A stretch of DNA of 64,000 nt, taken from contig JAZRUW010000003.1 in the NCBI GenBank assembly GCA_045652745.1, forward strand, positions 1 through 64,000, given 5' to 3'. The notes beneath the pieces were generated by a model. It worked only from the letters and a program-made list of their open reading frames with translations. It was not told where the DNA came from and did not search any database. Of this stretch, positions 37,807 to 45,925 are shown one piece after another (positions within the stretch are counted from its first letter, which is position 1; each line of letters starts with the position of its first letter). Origin of the DNA: RGIG2041 sp045652745. Lineage in GTDB: Bacteria > Bacillota > Clostridia > UBA1381 > UMGS1253. Made by a program: the position numbers and the translations under genes.

Positions 37807-38262
37807 TTAAAATTCTATTGCCAATTTAATAAACGCAGCTTCCTCGGTATTGAAGCATACGGTTTTTCCTTCATGTTCCACAGTTACCACATCGCCGTCT
37901 TTTTCCAACAAAACTCCGCAAAATTCTTTTAAGCCGTCTTTTGTCGCATAAAGTTTAACGTCCACCTTGCGACCTGCAAAACGCACAAAATCCTTATCTC
38001 GTTTCAGTGCTCTGTCAATGCCCGGTGAACAAACTTCCAAAAAGTAGGCGTCTTTTATCGGATCAGCTGCATCCAAAGCCGCACTTAAACGCTCGGATAC
38101 ATATGCACATGCATCCATGTCAACACCGGTTTCGCGGTCAAGATATACGCGCAAAAAATAATCCGTACCTTCTTTTTTATATTCCACTTCTAAAACCTCA
38201 CAGTCAATCTCAGCTGCAAAAGGCTCCGCCAGTGCATATACAAGCTCCTCCGTCTTTGACAT
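37807..38262 (-). CDS. rimP: Ribosome maturation factor RimP
   Basis: 151 residues with VEYKKEGTDYFLRVYLDRE and the signature FLEVCSPGIDRALKRDKDF. It assists 30S assembly. Start at 38262 with GGAGG 8 bases upstream; the longer frame runs into the leader hairpin. First gene of the nusA-infB cluster. Confidence 0.94.
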   Translation of the reverse strand: MSKTEELVYALAEPFAAEIDCEVLEVEYKKEGTDYFLRVYLDRETGVDMDACAYVSERLSAALDAADPIKDAYFLEVCSPGIDRALKRDKDFVRFAGRKVDVKLYATKDGLKEFCGVLLEKDGDVVTVEHEGKTVCFNTEEAAFIKLAIEF

Positions 38263-38283
38263 CGGCATATCCTCCTTTTTATG

Positions 38284-38333
38284 GTATACAATACAAAAGA
38301 GCGGGTTGTTTGCCCACTCTTTTGTCCGTATAC
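38284..38333 (-). promoter_or_regulatory. Stem-loop in the rimP operon leader
   Basis: ACAAAAGAG-x-GGG pairs with CCC-x-CTCTTTTGT, flanked by an outer GTATAC/GTATAC helix, in the transcribed leader between promoter and rimP. It resembles a terminator with a weak T-tract and could attenuate the operon. Function is inferred. Confidence 0.6.
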
Positions 38334-38349
38334 TATATCTTACGTATGT

Positions 38350-38378
38350 ATTATAACACACACAAAATCAAATTACAA
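38350..38378 (-). promoter_or_regulatory. Promoter of the rimP-nusA-infB operon
   Basis: TTGTAA (38373-38378) and TATAAT (38350-38355) separated by 17 bases. Confidence 0.72.
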
Positions 38379-38459
38379 GGTATTTTTTAACTTTTTTACA
38401 CAATTTAACGTACTTTTACCCTCTTTTAACATAAATGTAATATTTTATTGCTTCCATTA

Positions 38460-38468
38460 TGGTATAAT
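38460..38468 (+). promoter_or_regulatory. Extended -10 promoter of the penicillin-binding protein gene
   Basis: TGG-TATAAT, an extended -10 element with a poor -35, about 72 bases before the start codon. Confidence 0.5.
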
Positions 38469-38539
38469 GATGTTAATGTTAAGTCCTAAATATCTTTATA
38501 CACAATGTTCTTTTACTAGGCTTTAGGAGGCGTTTTGTT

Positions 38540-40759
38540 ATGAAAAGAAGCTTAAGGCTGTTTCTTAGCGTATTTGTCGCTACATTATTGGTCATTACTA
38601 TGCTCATCGGCGGTGTGTTCGCCATCAGTTTCTTCGGATTGTTCGGCGCAGACAGTTTTGATGCAAGCATGATCAGTTTAAACCTGTCTTCAACCGTATA
38701 TTATACCGACGACAACGGGATATCCCACGAACTTACACATCTGTACCAATCCCAAAACCGCATATGGGCAGATATTACGGACATCCCGCAATATATGCAG
38801 GATGCCTTCGTTGCAATTGAGGATGAGCGTTTTGAAAGCCATGGCGGTGTAGATATCCCCCGTACTGCAAAAGCTACGCTTCAATATATCTTCAGCGGCT
38901 CTAGTTCTTTCGGCGGCAGTACCATAACGCAACAGCTGGTAAAAAACTTAACCAATGACCGCGACGCCAGCCCTTTGCGTAAAATCCGCGAGATGGCACG
39001 TGCAATTGCACTCGAGCGCGAAATGTCCAAGCAGCAGATTTTGGAAATGTATTTAAATACAATTTTCCTTGCAAACAACTGTTACGGTGTACAATCTGCC
39101 TCCAACCGATATTTTGGCAAAGATGTAAGCGAATTGTCTTTGGCGCAATGCGCTTGCATCGCCGGCATCACCCAGTATCCGAGTTACTACGATCCGCTTC
39201 GCAATCCGGACAACACTTTAGATAAGCAAAAAATCATTCTCGAAAAAATGTTGAATCTCGAAAAAATCACACAGGAAGAATATGACGAAGCCCTGGCAGA
39301 AAAAATCACATTCGGCGTCGAAGGAAAGACTGACAATTCTCCTGTTCAATCCTATTTTGTTGACGAAATCATACGAAATGTAATCAATGACTTGATGGAA
39401 CAAAAAGGTTACTCGGAAGCACTGGCCGAACAAATTGTTTACAGCAGCGGACTTAAAATTTACGCAACCATCGACCCTGACGTACAGGACGCAATGGAAG
39501 CCGTATATGAAAACCCGAACAGTTTCCCCGCAGCGCCCGGCAACATAAAACCGGAATCCGCCATGGTCATAATCGATAATAAGACCGGCGCTGTAAAAGG
39601 CATCGTCGGCGGCATCGGTCAAAAGAAGCAAAATCGAATTTTCAATCGTGCAACACAGGCACTTCGCCAACCCGGCTCTACGATGAAACCGCTCGGCGTA
39701 TATGGTCCGGCAATCGAAAAAGGGATTATTTCCCCATCGTCGCTTGTTTTGGATGCTCCAATAGATGTCAATGGCTGGAAACCGTCCAACTACTATGCCG
39801 GTTACAAAGGCACGGTAACTGCACGTACAGCACTCAAAGAATCCATGAACACCCCTGCCGTACGCGTACTGCAAGACGTAGGCGTAGACTATTCCTATAA
39901 ATTCGTTACGGACAAGCTCGGACTAACGACATTGGTAGACAAAGAAACGCGCGACGGTAAAGTGTTCTCCGACAGAAACTTAAGTTCACTTTCTCTCGGC
40001 GGTCTGACGGATGGTGCAAAACCAATTGAAGTTGCAGCAGCTTACGCAGCTTTTGCAAACGGCGGCGTGTACAACAAACCGTATACCTATACTAAGGTCG
40101 TAGACAGCGACGGCAATGTATTGTTAGAAAACAAGCCAAACAGCAAAATCGCAATGAGCGACACAACGGCTTATATGGTTACATCCATGCTCGAAAGTGT
40201 TGTAACTAACGGTACCGGTACAACAGCGCGACTTCCCTGTGGGATGCCGTCCGGCGGTAAGACGGGTACGACAGACGACGAAAAAGACAGATGGTATGTT
40301 GGATTTACACCATATTATACCGGTGTAGTGTGGTATGGATATGATAATCCGAAATCCTTGAGCTTTTTAAGCTACCACCCTTGTACACCGGTATGGAAAA
40401 ATGTTATGAACACAATCAGTGCCACTCAGCCAAAGAAAACGTTCGCAATTCCCGGCGGTATACAGAAAGTCAGTGTATGCAGCGAAACAGGAAAGCAGCC
40501 CGGTGCGACTTGTGAGCCGGTATATGAATGTTTCAAACGTGGCACTGCACCAACAGCCGTGTGTAACGGCGAGCACGCTCTTCCGGTTACCGATACTGTA
40601 GAAAACAATCCAGAAGCCGGCGGTGTGACATCACCGGAAACAACGCCGGAAACCATTGTTCCTCCGGCAGAAGAAATACCGATTCCGTCAACAGATACAC
40701 AACAACCACAACAACCAAGCCAGCCAGATAACGTTATACAATTGCCAGATGGCATATAA
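38540..40759 (+). CDS. Class A penicillin-binding protein (PBP1A-like transglycosylase/transpeptidase)
   Basis: 739 residues. One N-terminal membrane helix (about 7-32), a GT51 glycosyltransferase domain with the catalytic EDERF near residue 88, and a transpeptidase with STMK near 381, SMN, and KTGTT near 573. It polymerises and cross-links peptidoglycan outside the membrane. After the catalytic domain comes a Cys-containing tail (four Cys around CSETGKQPGATC) and a Pro/Thr/Gln-rich end. TAGGAGG precedes the ATG. Full-length and isolated, with its own promoter and terminator. Confidence 0.95.
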   Translation: MKRSLRLFLSVFVATLLVITMLIGGVFAISFFGLFGADSFDASMISLNLSSTVYYTDDNGISHELTHLYQSQNRIWADITDIPQYMQDAFVAIEDERFESHGGVDIPRTAKATLQYIFSGSSSFGGSTITQQLVKNLTNDRDASPLRKIREMARAIALEREMSKQQILEMYLNTIFLANNCYGVQSASNRYFGKDVSELSLAQCACIAGITQYPSYYDPLRNPDNTLDKQKIILEKMLNLEKITQEEYDEALAEKITFGVEGKTDNSPVQSYFVDEIIRNVINDLMEQKGYSEALAEQIVYSSGLKIYATIDPDVQDAMEAVYENPNSFPAAPGNIKPESAMVIIDNKTGAVKGIVGGIGQKKQNRIFNRATQALRQPGSTMKPLGVYGPAIEKGIISPSSLVLDAPIDVNGWKPSNYYAGYKGTVTARTALKESMNTPAVRVLQDVGVDYSYKFVTDKLGLTTLVDKETRDGKVFSDRNLSSLSLGGLTDGAKPIEVAAAYAAFANGGVYNKPYTYTKVVDSDGNVLLENKPNSKIAMSDTTAYMVTSMLESVVTNGTGTTARLPCGMPSGGKTGTTDDEKDRWYVGFTPYYTGVVWYGYDNPKSLSFLSYHPCTPVWKNVMNTISATQPKKTFAIPGGIQKVSVCSETGKQPGATCEPVYECFKRGTAPTAVCNGEHALPVTDTVENNPEAGGVTSPETTPETIVPPAEEIPIPSTDTQQPQQPSQPDNVIQLPDGI

Positions 40760-40766
40760 CCAATGC

Positions 40767-40796
40767 AAAAGCGCACTAAAATTTAGTGCGCTTTTT
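40767..40796 (+). terminator. Terminator after the penicillin-binding protein gene
   Basis: AAAAGCGCACTAAA pairs with TTTAGTGCGCTTTTT; strong stem with T-run. Confidence 0.9.
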
Positions 40797-40887
40797 CTTT
40801 ATATGTTTATCATCAAATAGTTAAAAGTCCCGTACAGATATACGGGGCATTTGGAAGAGCCGAATGGTTTAGATGCAAGGTGTTTTA

Positions 40888-41064
40888 GTGAAATATCAAC
40901 TTCGTTGATGTGAAATAATTTACTGATTAAATTATGAAATAGAAACCTTACGGTTTCTGTGAAATGAAATAAATCCTTTTATCACACGCCACAGGCGTAT
41001 TTCACATTGCGAAGCAATATTTCACGCACGAAGTGCATTTCACAAATCCGCAGGATTTATTTCG
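40888..41064. repeat. Cluster of seven small hairpins joined by a 7-base spacer motif
   Basis: Seven short palindromes (for example ATCAAC-ttc-GTTGAT, AGAAACC-ttac-GGTTTCT, ACGCC-aca-GGCGT, ATTGC-gaa-GCAAT, GCAC-gaa-GTGC, AAATCC-gca-GGATTT) are separated by GTGAAAT or ATGAAAT in the left half and by its reverse complement ATTTCAC in the right half. The layout is therefore symmetrical overall. No coding frame is present. It may be a non-autonomous mobile hairpin element or a structured RNA. Together with the flanking terminators it fills the 340-base gap between the PBP gene and the tRNA cluster. Confidence 0.8.
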
Positions 41065-41067
41065 TTG

Positions 41068-41099
41068 AAAAAAGACTATTCCGAAGAATAGTCTTTTTT
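41068..41099 (-). terminator. Terminator of the tRNA cluster
   Basis: AAAAAAGACTATTC pairs with GAATAGTCTTTTTT around a 4-base loop, immediately after the last tRNA on minus. It would also work on plus. Confidence 0.88.
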
Positions 41100-41100
41100 C

Positions 41101-41176
41101 TGGTGATCCATCCGCGATTCGAACGCGGGACACCTTGATTAAAAGTCAAGTGCTCTGCCGGCTGAGCTAATGGACC
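41101..41176 (-). tRNA. tRNA-Lys (anticodon TTT)
   Basis: Complete cloverleaf on minus: acceptor GGTCCAT with ATGGATC, anticodon loop CTTTTAA, GTTCGAATC T-arm, encoded CCA. Confidence 0.96.
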
Positions 41177-41190
41177 ATATTAAAAGGGGT

Positions 41191-41267
41191 TGGTTGGGAT
41201 GGCAGGACTCGAACCTACGAAATGCCAGAATCAAAATCTGGTGCCTTACCGACTTGGCTACATCCCA
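41191..41267 (-). tRNA. tRNA-Gln (anticodon TTG)
   Basis: Cloverleaf on minus with acceptor TGGGATG/CATCCCA (U1-A72 as usual for Gln), anticodon loop TTTTGAT, GTTCGAGTC T-arm, encoded CCA. Confidence 0.96.
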
Positions 41268-41286
41268 TCATCACAAAAGTAAAATG

Positions 41287-41364
<78 letters not shown>

Positions 41365-41422
41365 ATAGGAAATATATAAACAAACGATGTGCCTCGGGAA
41401 AATGAGCCGAGACACTCGTTTG

Positions 41423-41499
41423 TGGCGTGCCTACAGGGATTCGAACCCCGGACCTACTGCTTAGAAGGCAGTTGCTCTATCCGACTGAGCTACAGGCAC
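41423..41499 (-). tRNA. tRNA-Arg (anticodon TCT)
   Basis: Cloverleaf on minus with acceptor GTGCCTG/TAGGCAC, anticodon loop CTTCTAA, GTTCGAATC T-arm, encoded CCA. Confidence 0.96.
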
Positions 41500-41507
41500 A
41501 TAAGCGT

Positions 41508-41582
41508 TGGAGCGGGTGATGGGAATCGAACCCACACGACCAGCTTGGAAGGCTGGGATTCTAGCCATTGAACTACACCCGC
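41508..41582 (-). tRNA. tRNA-Gly (anticodon TCC)
   Basis: Cloverleaf on minus with acceptor GCGGGTG/CACCCGC, anticodon loop CTTCCAA, discriminator T, encoded CCA. First tRNA after the promoter. Confidence 0.96.
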
Positions 41583-41621
41583 ACAATACAATCCGGTCTT
41601 CTAAACCAACCGACCTATAAA

Positions 41622-41650
41622 ATTATAACAGCGAAACCATCCTTTGTCAA
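41622..41650 (-). promoter_or_regulatory. Consensus promoter of the five-tRNA operon
   Basis: TTGACA (41645-41650) and TATAAT (41622-41627) with exactly 17 bases between: a perfect sigma-A promoter, as expected for stable RNA. Confidence 0.93.
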
Positions 41651-41689
41651 TACTTTTTTTAAAAAATATAGTGACTTTTTATGTTTTTT

Positions 41690-41866
41690 TATTTCTAAAA
41701 AAGAATCCAACACAAATATTTGAACATCCGAACCATCCGGCACGTATAGCGGCACAAACGGCACGTCAGTCACCGCCATATCATTAAATGCATCACTTTC
41801 GCCTTGAATTCATCCCAAACAACTACCCTTCTGCGTTCATCTATAAGCACAACGCATCCCCTTAAC
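41690..41866 (-). pseudogene. Possible frameshifted coding remnant upstream of the tRNA promoter
   Basis: On minus, one frame reads VVLIDERRRVVVWDEFK and then stops; the next frame continues GESDAFNDMAVTDVPFVP and VPDGSDVQIFVLDSF. Joined by one frameshift these give a coherent stretch that loosely recalls the C-terminal VKVFVWDSL-type segments of clostridial secreted proteins. It lies just after the dnaI-like stop and no full gene is present. A chance open frame is possible. Confidence 0.3.
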
Positions 41867-41869
41867 ACA

Positions 41870-42832
41870 TTATAATTGTTTCTTTAAACGGATATCCTCA
41901 TTCGCAAACTCGACCATTTCGTACTGCTCAAGCAAACGCGAACTGATACGATTAGAATACAAAGCCCCAATTTCATCGAGTGTTAAATTCGTATTTATGA
42001 TTGTCGGCCGTTTCTGCATACCGCGCTCGTTGATTAGCTGGAACAAATAAGAAATGGTGTGTTGATTTATCGCTTCCGTCCCCAAATCATCAATAATCAA
42101 CAATTCTGCATGCATAACACGTTCAAGTTCATTTTTGATGCCGGTGCTATCACCGCGATTGAACACATAATCTATATAATCCGCAAACAGCCGTACCGCA
42201 CTTTTGTAAACAACATGCACATTCTTTTCCAAAAGCGCATTTGCGATGCACGAGGAAAGGAAGGTTTTTCCACATCCGGTATCGCCATAGAAAAGAAGGT
42301 TTGCATCGTTTGGAAACTCATTGACGAAATCTTTAGCCAAGCTCAAGTTTTCGCACATAAGTTCTTTGTTCTCTTCAGAAAACAACGAAAGATCGAAACG
42401 AGCAAAGTTCTGGTCTTGCAACATGGGTGCTATATCCGCGCGTTTTCTCGCCAGCTTTGCCGCCGCATTGCGCAAGCAATCACATGCTTTTCCTTCACAA
42501 TATCCGGTATCCTCGCAAATTTTACAATTGAAATGCAAATTCGTATAATCCCTTGTGAAGCCGAGCATCGCCAACCTTTGTTCGCGTTCTTTTGTAAGCT
42601 GTGCAATCTGAGACTTCATCCTTTCCGAAATAGATTTTGCCTCAGCCGGTTTTTCCAAAATCGACATCATTGCCTGTGCGCCAACGGTCTGCATTTGTGC
42701 GTCAAGTTCTTCCAATCGCGCATCCAGTGCGTACACCTGCGCCAGACGCTGCTCTCGTTCACGCTTATGCATCATGCGCTGCGTTTCATAATCTTTTAAT
42801 ATTTCTTCGTAAAGCGAACTTTCAAAAGCCAT
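41870..42832 (-). CDS. dnaI: DnaI/DnaC-like helicase loader ATPase
   Basis: 320 residues. An N-terminal coiled region, a Cys-rich zinc-like cluster (CKICEDTGYCEGKACDC, about residues 102-118), and an AAA+ domain with Walker A YGDTGCGKTF and Walker B LLIIDDLGTE. It should load the replicative helicase onto DNA. It starts 2 bases after the dnaD-like gene, a typical dnaD/B-dnaI primosome pair. DnaC-like proteins of mobile elements are the alternative, but the surroundings are chromosomal. Confidence 0.87.
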   Translation of the reverse strand: MAFESSLYEEILKDYETQRMMHKREREQRLAQVYALDARLEELDAQMQTVGAQAMMSILEKPAEAKSISERMKSQIAQLTKEREQRLAMLGFTRDYTNLHFNCKICEDTGYCEGKACDCLRNAAAKLARKRADIAPMLQDQNFARFDLSLFSEENKELMCENLSLAKDFVNEFPNDANLLFYGDTGCGKTFLSSCIANALLEKNVHVVYKSAVRLFADYIDYVFNRGDSTGIKNELERVMHAELLIIDDLGTEAINQHTISYLFQLINERGMQKRPTIINTNLTLDEIGALYSNRISSRLLEQYEMVEFANEDIRLKKQL

Positions 42833-42834
42833 GA

Positions 42835-43803
42835 TTACTCCTTTCCGATTTTACGACGGATTTTCTCTCGAGCTTTCCGCCTGATTTCATCATAATCATA
42901 TTTATCCCCGCTGAAAACGGACGGTTTACCTTTTGTCGATATCCCCGACCTTTCCTTTTTCACCGGAACATTTTCTTTTTTATATTCTTCCATATATTGC
43001 TGTGCCTGTTGCGGAGTCTTCACTCCTGACTGCACCCATGCGCAAAGCACCTTATCCATATAAGCCAAGGCAAGTTTACCGGTATTGTCCACCGTATAAT
43101 CGAACGCAAACGCAAGCAACGCTTCACTAACCCCCATCGCCATCCATCTACGCACAAACTCTTCTTCTTTGCTGGTTAAATTTCTGTTTTCGATGCCGAA
43201 AATCCGCTTTGCTTTATATGCATAGCTTCTTTTCTTATTCTCGTTTTCAATATGTTCCTGCGCCGCCTGCAATGTTACAATGCCTTCTTTTTGCCATGTA
43301 ATTGCTACCTTTTCAATATAAGCCATGCTTTTTTTCCCGATACCGACACAGTATTCCAAAAGTTTTAAGATAACCTCCACGGGCATACCGAGCCAGTCAT
43401 AAATGCCGTAAAGCGTCTCCGCAGCTGATGCCGTAAGCATCTTGCCGAGCACCTGCTCTGCCGCCTGCATCAACATTTGAAGCTGTGTATCCGAACGAAC
43501 ACTCTGCGAAACTTCGACATTATTATATTTAGGTTTGTCATTTTGCAACGCAAAAGTCACAATCGAGTTTTTGCTGACAAGCAAACACCCTCTACGCACT
43601 AAATCACGCAAGGCTTCCTGCACATAGTCTTTGTCGCCGAAAATTTCATAAAGTGCATCGCAGGCAACTTCACCGCCGTTTTCATCCGCGAGGCATTTTG
43701 CGTACAGATACACCTTTAAACTTGCATCGCTTAAATCCAGCATATTCTCTTTTACAAACGTTTTATCCACCAGGAAAACCTTGTTTTTCATGTTATCCGT
43801 CAC
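42835..43803 (-). CDS. DnaD/DnaB-domain replication initiation protein
   Basis: 322 residues. A winged-helix-like N-terminus (VFLVDKTFVKENMLDLSD) and two DnaD/DnaB_2-type domains, near residues 100-190 and 200-285, each ending in a helical segment followed by W-x-x-x-G. The basic C-terminus ends RRKAREKIRRKIGKE. The start is GTG at 43803 with AAAGGGGGG seven bases upstream. Paired with the helicase loader, it is likely part of the chromosomal primosome. Confidence 0.82.
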   Translation of the reverse strand: MTDNMKNKVFLVDKTFVKENMLDLSDASLKVYLYAKCLADENGGEVACDALYEIFGDKDYVQEALRDLVRRGCLLVSKNSIVTFALQNDKPKYNNVEVSQSVRSDTQLQMLMQAAEQVLGKMLTASAAETLYGIYDWLGMPVEVILKLLEYCVGIGKKSMAYIEKVAITWQKEGIVTLQAAQEHIENENKKRSYAYKAKRIFGIENRNLTSKEEEFVRRWMAMGVSEALLAFAFDYTVDNTGKLALAYMDKVLCAWVQSGVKTPQQAQQYMEEYKKENVPVKKERSGISTKGKPSVFSGDKYDYDEIRRKAREKIRRKIGKE

Positions 43804-43898
43804 AAAAACACCCCCCTTTAGACACGTTTATATACAATTATAACATAAAAGAAAGCAAAATGATAGTGAATTTTAATAATTTTTTCTCATTTTTTTGA

Positions 43899-43927
43899 TT
43901 GACAAAGCGTTTTTCATGTGTTATAAT
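43899..43927 (+). promoter_or_regulatory. Consensus promoter of tRNA-Arg(ACG)
   Basis: TTGACA (43899-43904) and TATAAT (43922-43927), 17 bases apart. Confidence 0.92.
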
Positions 43928-43949
43928 ATTTCACGTTGACAAAACAAAT

Positions 43950-44026
43950 GTGCCGCTAGCTCAGCTGGATAGAGCGTTTGACTACGGATCAAAAGGTCGG
44001 GAGTTCGAATCTTCTGCGGCACGCCA
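43950..44026 (+). tRNA. tRNA-Arg (anticodon ACG)
   Basis: Complete cloverleaf: acceptor GTGCCGC/GCGGCAC, anticodon stem TTTGA/TCAAA around CTACGGA, GTTCGAATC T-arm, encoded CCA. A34 is the known substrate of the TadA deaminase encoded next to it. Confidence 0.96.
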
Positions 44027-44028
44027 TC

Positions 44029-44063
44029 AAAAATCCCGGTTACGAAAGTATCCGGGATTTTTT
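44029..44063 (+). terminator. Terminator of tRNA-Arg(ACG)
   Basis: AAAAATCCCGG pairs with CCGGGATTTTTT around a 12-base loop. Confidence 0.88.
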
Positions 44064-44209
44064 AAATTATAATATGCTTGTGTTATACGGAAGAACTCTT
44101 TCATCATAGAAGGCACAGCAGCTTTTAGAACGCTATGCTGATTCCATTAGAGAATACACCGAAATCACGTCAAAAAGTTTAAAGTAAATACGATAAGTAG
44201 GTTTGATTT

Positions 44210-44665
44210 ATGGCATTTAACGAAAAATTCATGTTAGCAGCACTCGAAGAAGCAAATCTTGCCGCTGTCAACGGCGAAGCACCCATCGGTGCCGTGGTTG
44301 TATACAAAAACAATATTATCGGCCGCGGGCACAATACGCGCGAAAACGAAAACAAAATATCCGGACATGCAGAAATCAATGCAATTGAAAACGCCGCAAA
44401 ACATATAGGCAGTTGGCATTTGGATGGTTGTGACTTGTATGTAACATTAGAGCCTTGCGCGATGTGCGCAGGCGCAATCCTGCAAAGTCACATACGCAAT
44501 CTGTATTTCGGCGCGCGCGACGAAAAAGCCGGTGCATGCGGTTCAAAGACTGATTTGTTTGTCCCTGGGTTATTTAATCACGAAACCGTTGTCTTCGGCG
44601 GTGTTCTTGAAAACGAATGCAGTAAACTTTTAAAAGTTTTTTTCAACAAAATACGCAACAAATAA
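44210..44665 (+). CDS. tadA: tRNA-specific adenosine-34 deaminase
   Basis: 151 residues with the zinc and catalytic motif GHAEINAI (His ligand, Glu acid) and PCAMCAGAI (two Cys ligands). It converts A34 to inosine in tRNA-Arg(ACG), letting it read CGU, CGC and CGA. The ribosome site is weak (AGTAGG, 8 bases upstream). No separate promoter was recognised in the 147 bases after the tRNA terminator. The gene ends inside a bidirectional terminator shared with rnhA. Confidence 0.95.
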   Translation: MAFNEKFMLAALEEANLAAVNGEAPIGAVVVYKNNIIGRGHNTRENENKISGHAEINAIENAAKHIGSWHLDGCDLYVTLEPCAMCAGAILQSHIRNLYFGARDEKAGACGSKTDLFVPGLFNHETVVFGGVLENECSKLLKVFFNKIRNK

Positions 44666-44695
44666 AAGAGCGAAAGACATAACTTTCGCTCTTTT
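44664..44695. terminator. Bidirectional terminator of tadA and rnhA
   Basis: AAAAGAGCGAAAG pairs with CTTTCGCTCTTTT; both convergent genes end within it. Confidence 0.88.
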
Positions 44696-45158
44696 ATGCT
44701 TCATAATTTTCATCTTCCAAAAGATTTTCGCTCATATATGCCGCCACGGCCAATTGATCACAACGTTCATTGTATTCGTGCCCGGCATGACCCTTCAGCC
44801 AATGAATTTCAACCTTGTGTTTTTCCAGCAATTCTAACAGTTGCTCCCACAAATCCGGATTTTTGGCCGGCTTTTTGTCTTTTTTGCGCCATCCGTTATC
44901 CCGCCAGCTGACAGCCCAGCCTTTTTCAATTGCTTCCGAAACATATTTAGAATCCGTATACAATTGAACGACACAGGGTTCTTTCAGCACGGAAAGTCCG
45001 ACAATTACGCCAAGCAATTCCATGCGGTTATTTGTGGTGGTTTTATAGCCGGCAGAAATCACTTTTTCATGCCCGTTATAAACTAAAATCGCACCGTAGC
45101 CACCCGGACCGGGGTTGCCGCTGCAAGCACCGTCCGTATAGAGGAAGACTTCCTTCAT
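44694..45158 (-). CDS. rnhA: Ribonuclease HI
   Basis: 154 residues with YTDGACSGNPGPGGYGA at the start, NNRMELLGV, YTDSKYVSEA, LKGHAGHEYNERCDQLA: the four acidic catalytic residues and the basic handle are present. It degrades RNA in RNA-DNA hybrids. The ATG overlaps the end of the dihydrofolate reductase gene by 4 bases. Confidence 0.95.
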   Translation of the reverse strand: MKEVFLYTDGACSGNPGPGGYGAILVYNGHEKVISAGYKTTTNNRMELLGVIVGLSVLKEPCVVQLYTDSKYVSEAIEKGWAVSWRDNGWRKKDKKPAKNPDLWEQLLELLEKHKVEIHWLKGHAGHEYNERCDQLAVAAYMSENLLEDENYEA

Positions 45159-45916
45159 ACCTCTTCCTCCTCCATCTCGCTTTCATCAAAAGGCGCATCC
45201 AAAATTGCTTTTGCTTCCGCATACTGTGTAGAACTCACATAGATGAAAACGCCCAAATTCGAGCCGCCACAAGCCAGTTTTGCAACCGCACTCGAGCCGC
45301 CGAAACGCTTGAAAGCAACGATACCGCAAGACTGCAGAAGTGAAATTTTCACATCGGCATCAAACTCATCTGCATACCAACCAAGTTGCACGCAAGAAAT
45401 ATTTTCAATTATTTCCTGCGCCGGCATTGGACAAACATCCATATTTTCATAAACTGTAAAGCAAAAGCCCAGGCCGTTTTCTTCTTGAGACTCTCCGACA
45501 TTGCTCATACGCCAGTTTTCAAGCAAGTCCAGGTTTTCCATATAGGTATCCACGTCAAATTCGCCGTCCACCTTTGTAACCAGTGCTTCAGCGCAATACG
45601 GCAAAAATGCTTTATAAATGCTTTCGCCGCCAATGACAAATGCATCCTTTGCTTCCGGCAGCGCCAGTACCTCTTCAGCGCTATGACAAACAACGACGCC
45701 CTCCGGCGCATATGCTTCATCGCGTGTTAAAACGATATTCACTCTGTCCTTGAGCGGTTTTCCGCCCGGTAAGGATTCAAGTGTTTTTCTGCCCATAATT
45801 ACAGCATGCCCGAGCGTCTTTTCTTTAAAATACATTAAATCCGCGCGTAAGCGCCACGGAATTGCCCCGTCTTTACCAATACCGAAATTTTTATCTGCCG
45901 CTACAATCAGTTTCAT
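45155..45916 (-). CDS. folA: Dihydrofolate reductase with C-terminal DUF2007-like extension
   Basis: 253 residues. Residues 1 to about 160 are a normal DHFR (MKLIVAADKNFGIGKDG, WRLRADLMYFKEKT with the catalytic Asp, VIMGRKTLESLPGGKPL, AFVIGGESIYKAFLP). About 85 further residues follow (SCVQLGWYADEFDADV through GVFIYVSSTQYAEAKAIL), which look like a DUF2007-type domain, and an acidic tail. Ordinary bacterial DHFR is about 160 residues. It reduces dihydrofolate made by ThyA, whose gene is directly upstream. Start at 45916 (GAGGT 6 bases upstream). Confidence 0.88.
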   Translation of the reverse strand: MKLIVAADKNFGIGKDGAIPWRLRADLMYFKEKTLGHAVIMGRKTLESLPGGKPLKDRVNIVLTRDEAYAPEGVVVCHSAEEVLALPEAKDAFVIGGESIYKAFLPYCAEALVTKVDGEFDVDTYMENLDLLENWRMSNVGESQEENGLGFCFTVYENMDVCPMPAQEIIENISCVQLGWYADEFDADVKISLLQSCGIVAFKRFGGSSAVAKLACGGSNLGVFIYVSSTQYAEAKAILDAPFDESEMEEEEV

Positions 45917-45925
45917 AGTCAAACC

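Noticed and set aside
40888..41064. CRISPR array
   Set aside because: The repeated unit is only 7 bases, it flips orientation midway, and the parts between are self-complementary hairpins; no cas genes are nearby.
41389..41571. Open reading frame across the tRNA-Arg and tRNA-Gly genes
   Set aside because: It lies antisense to two clear tRNAs and has no ribosome site.
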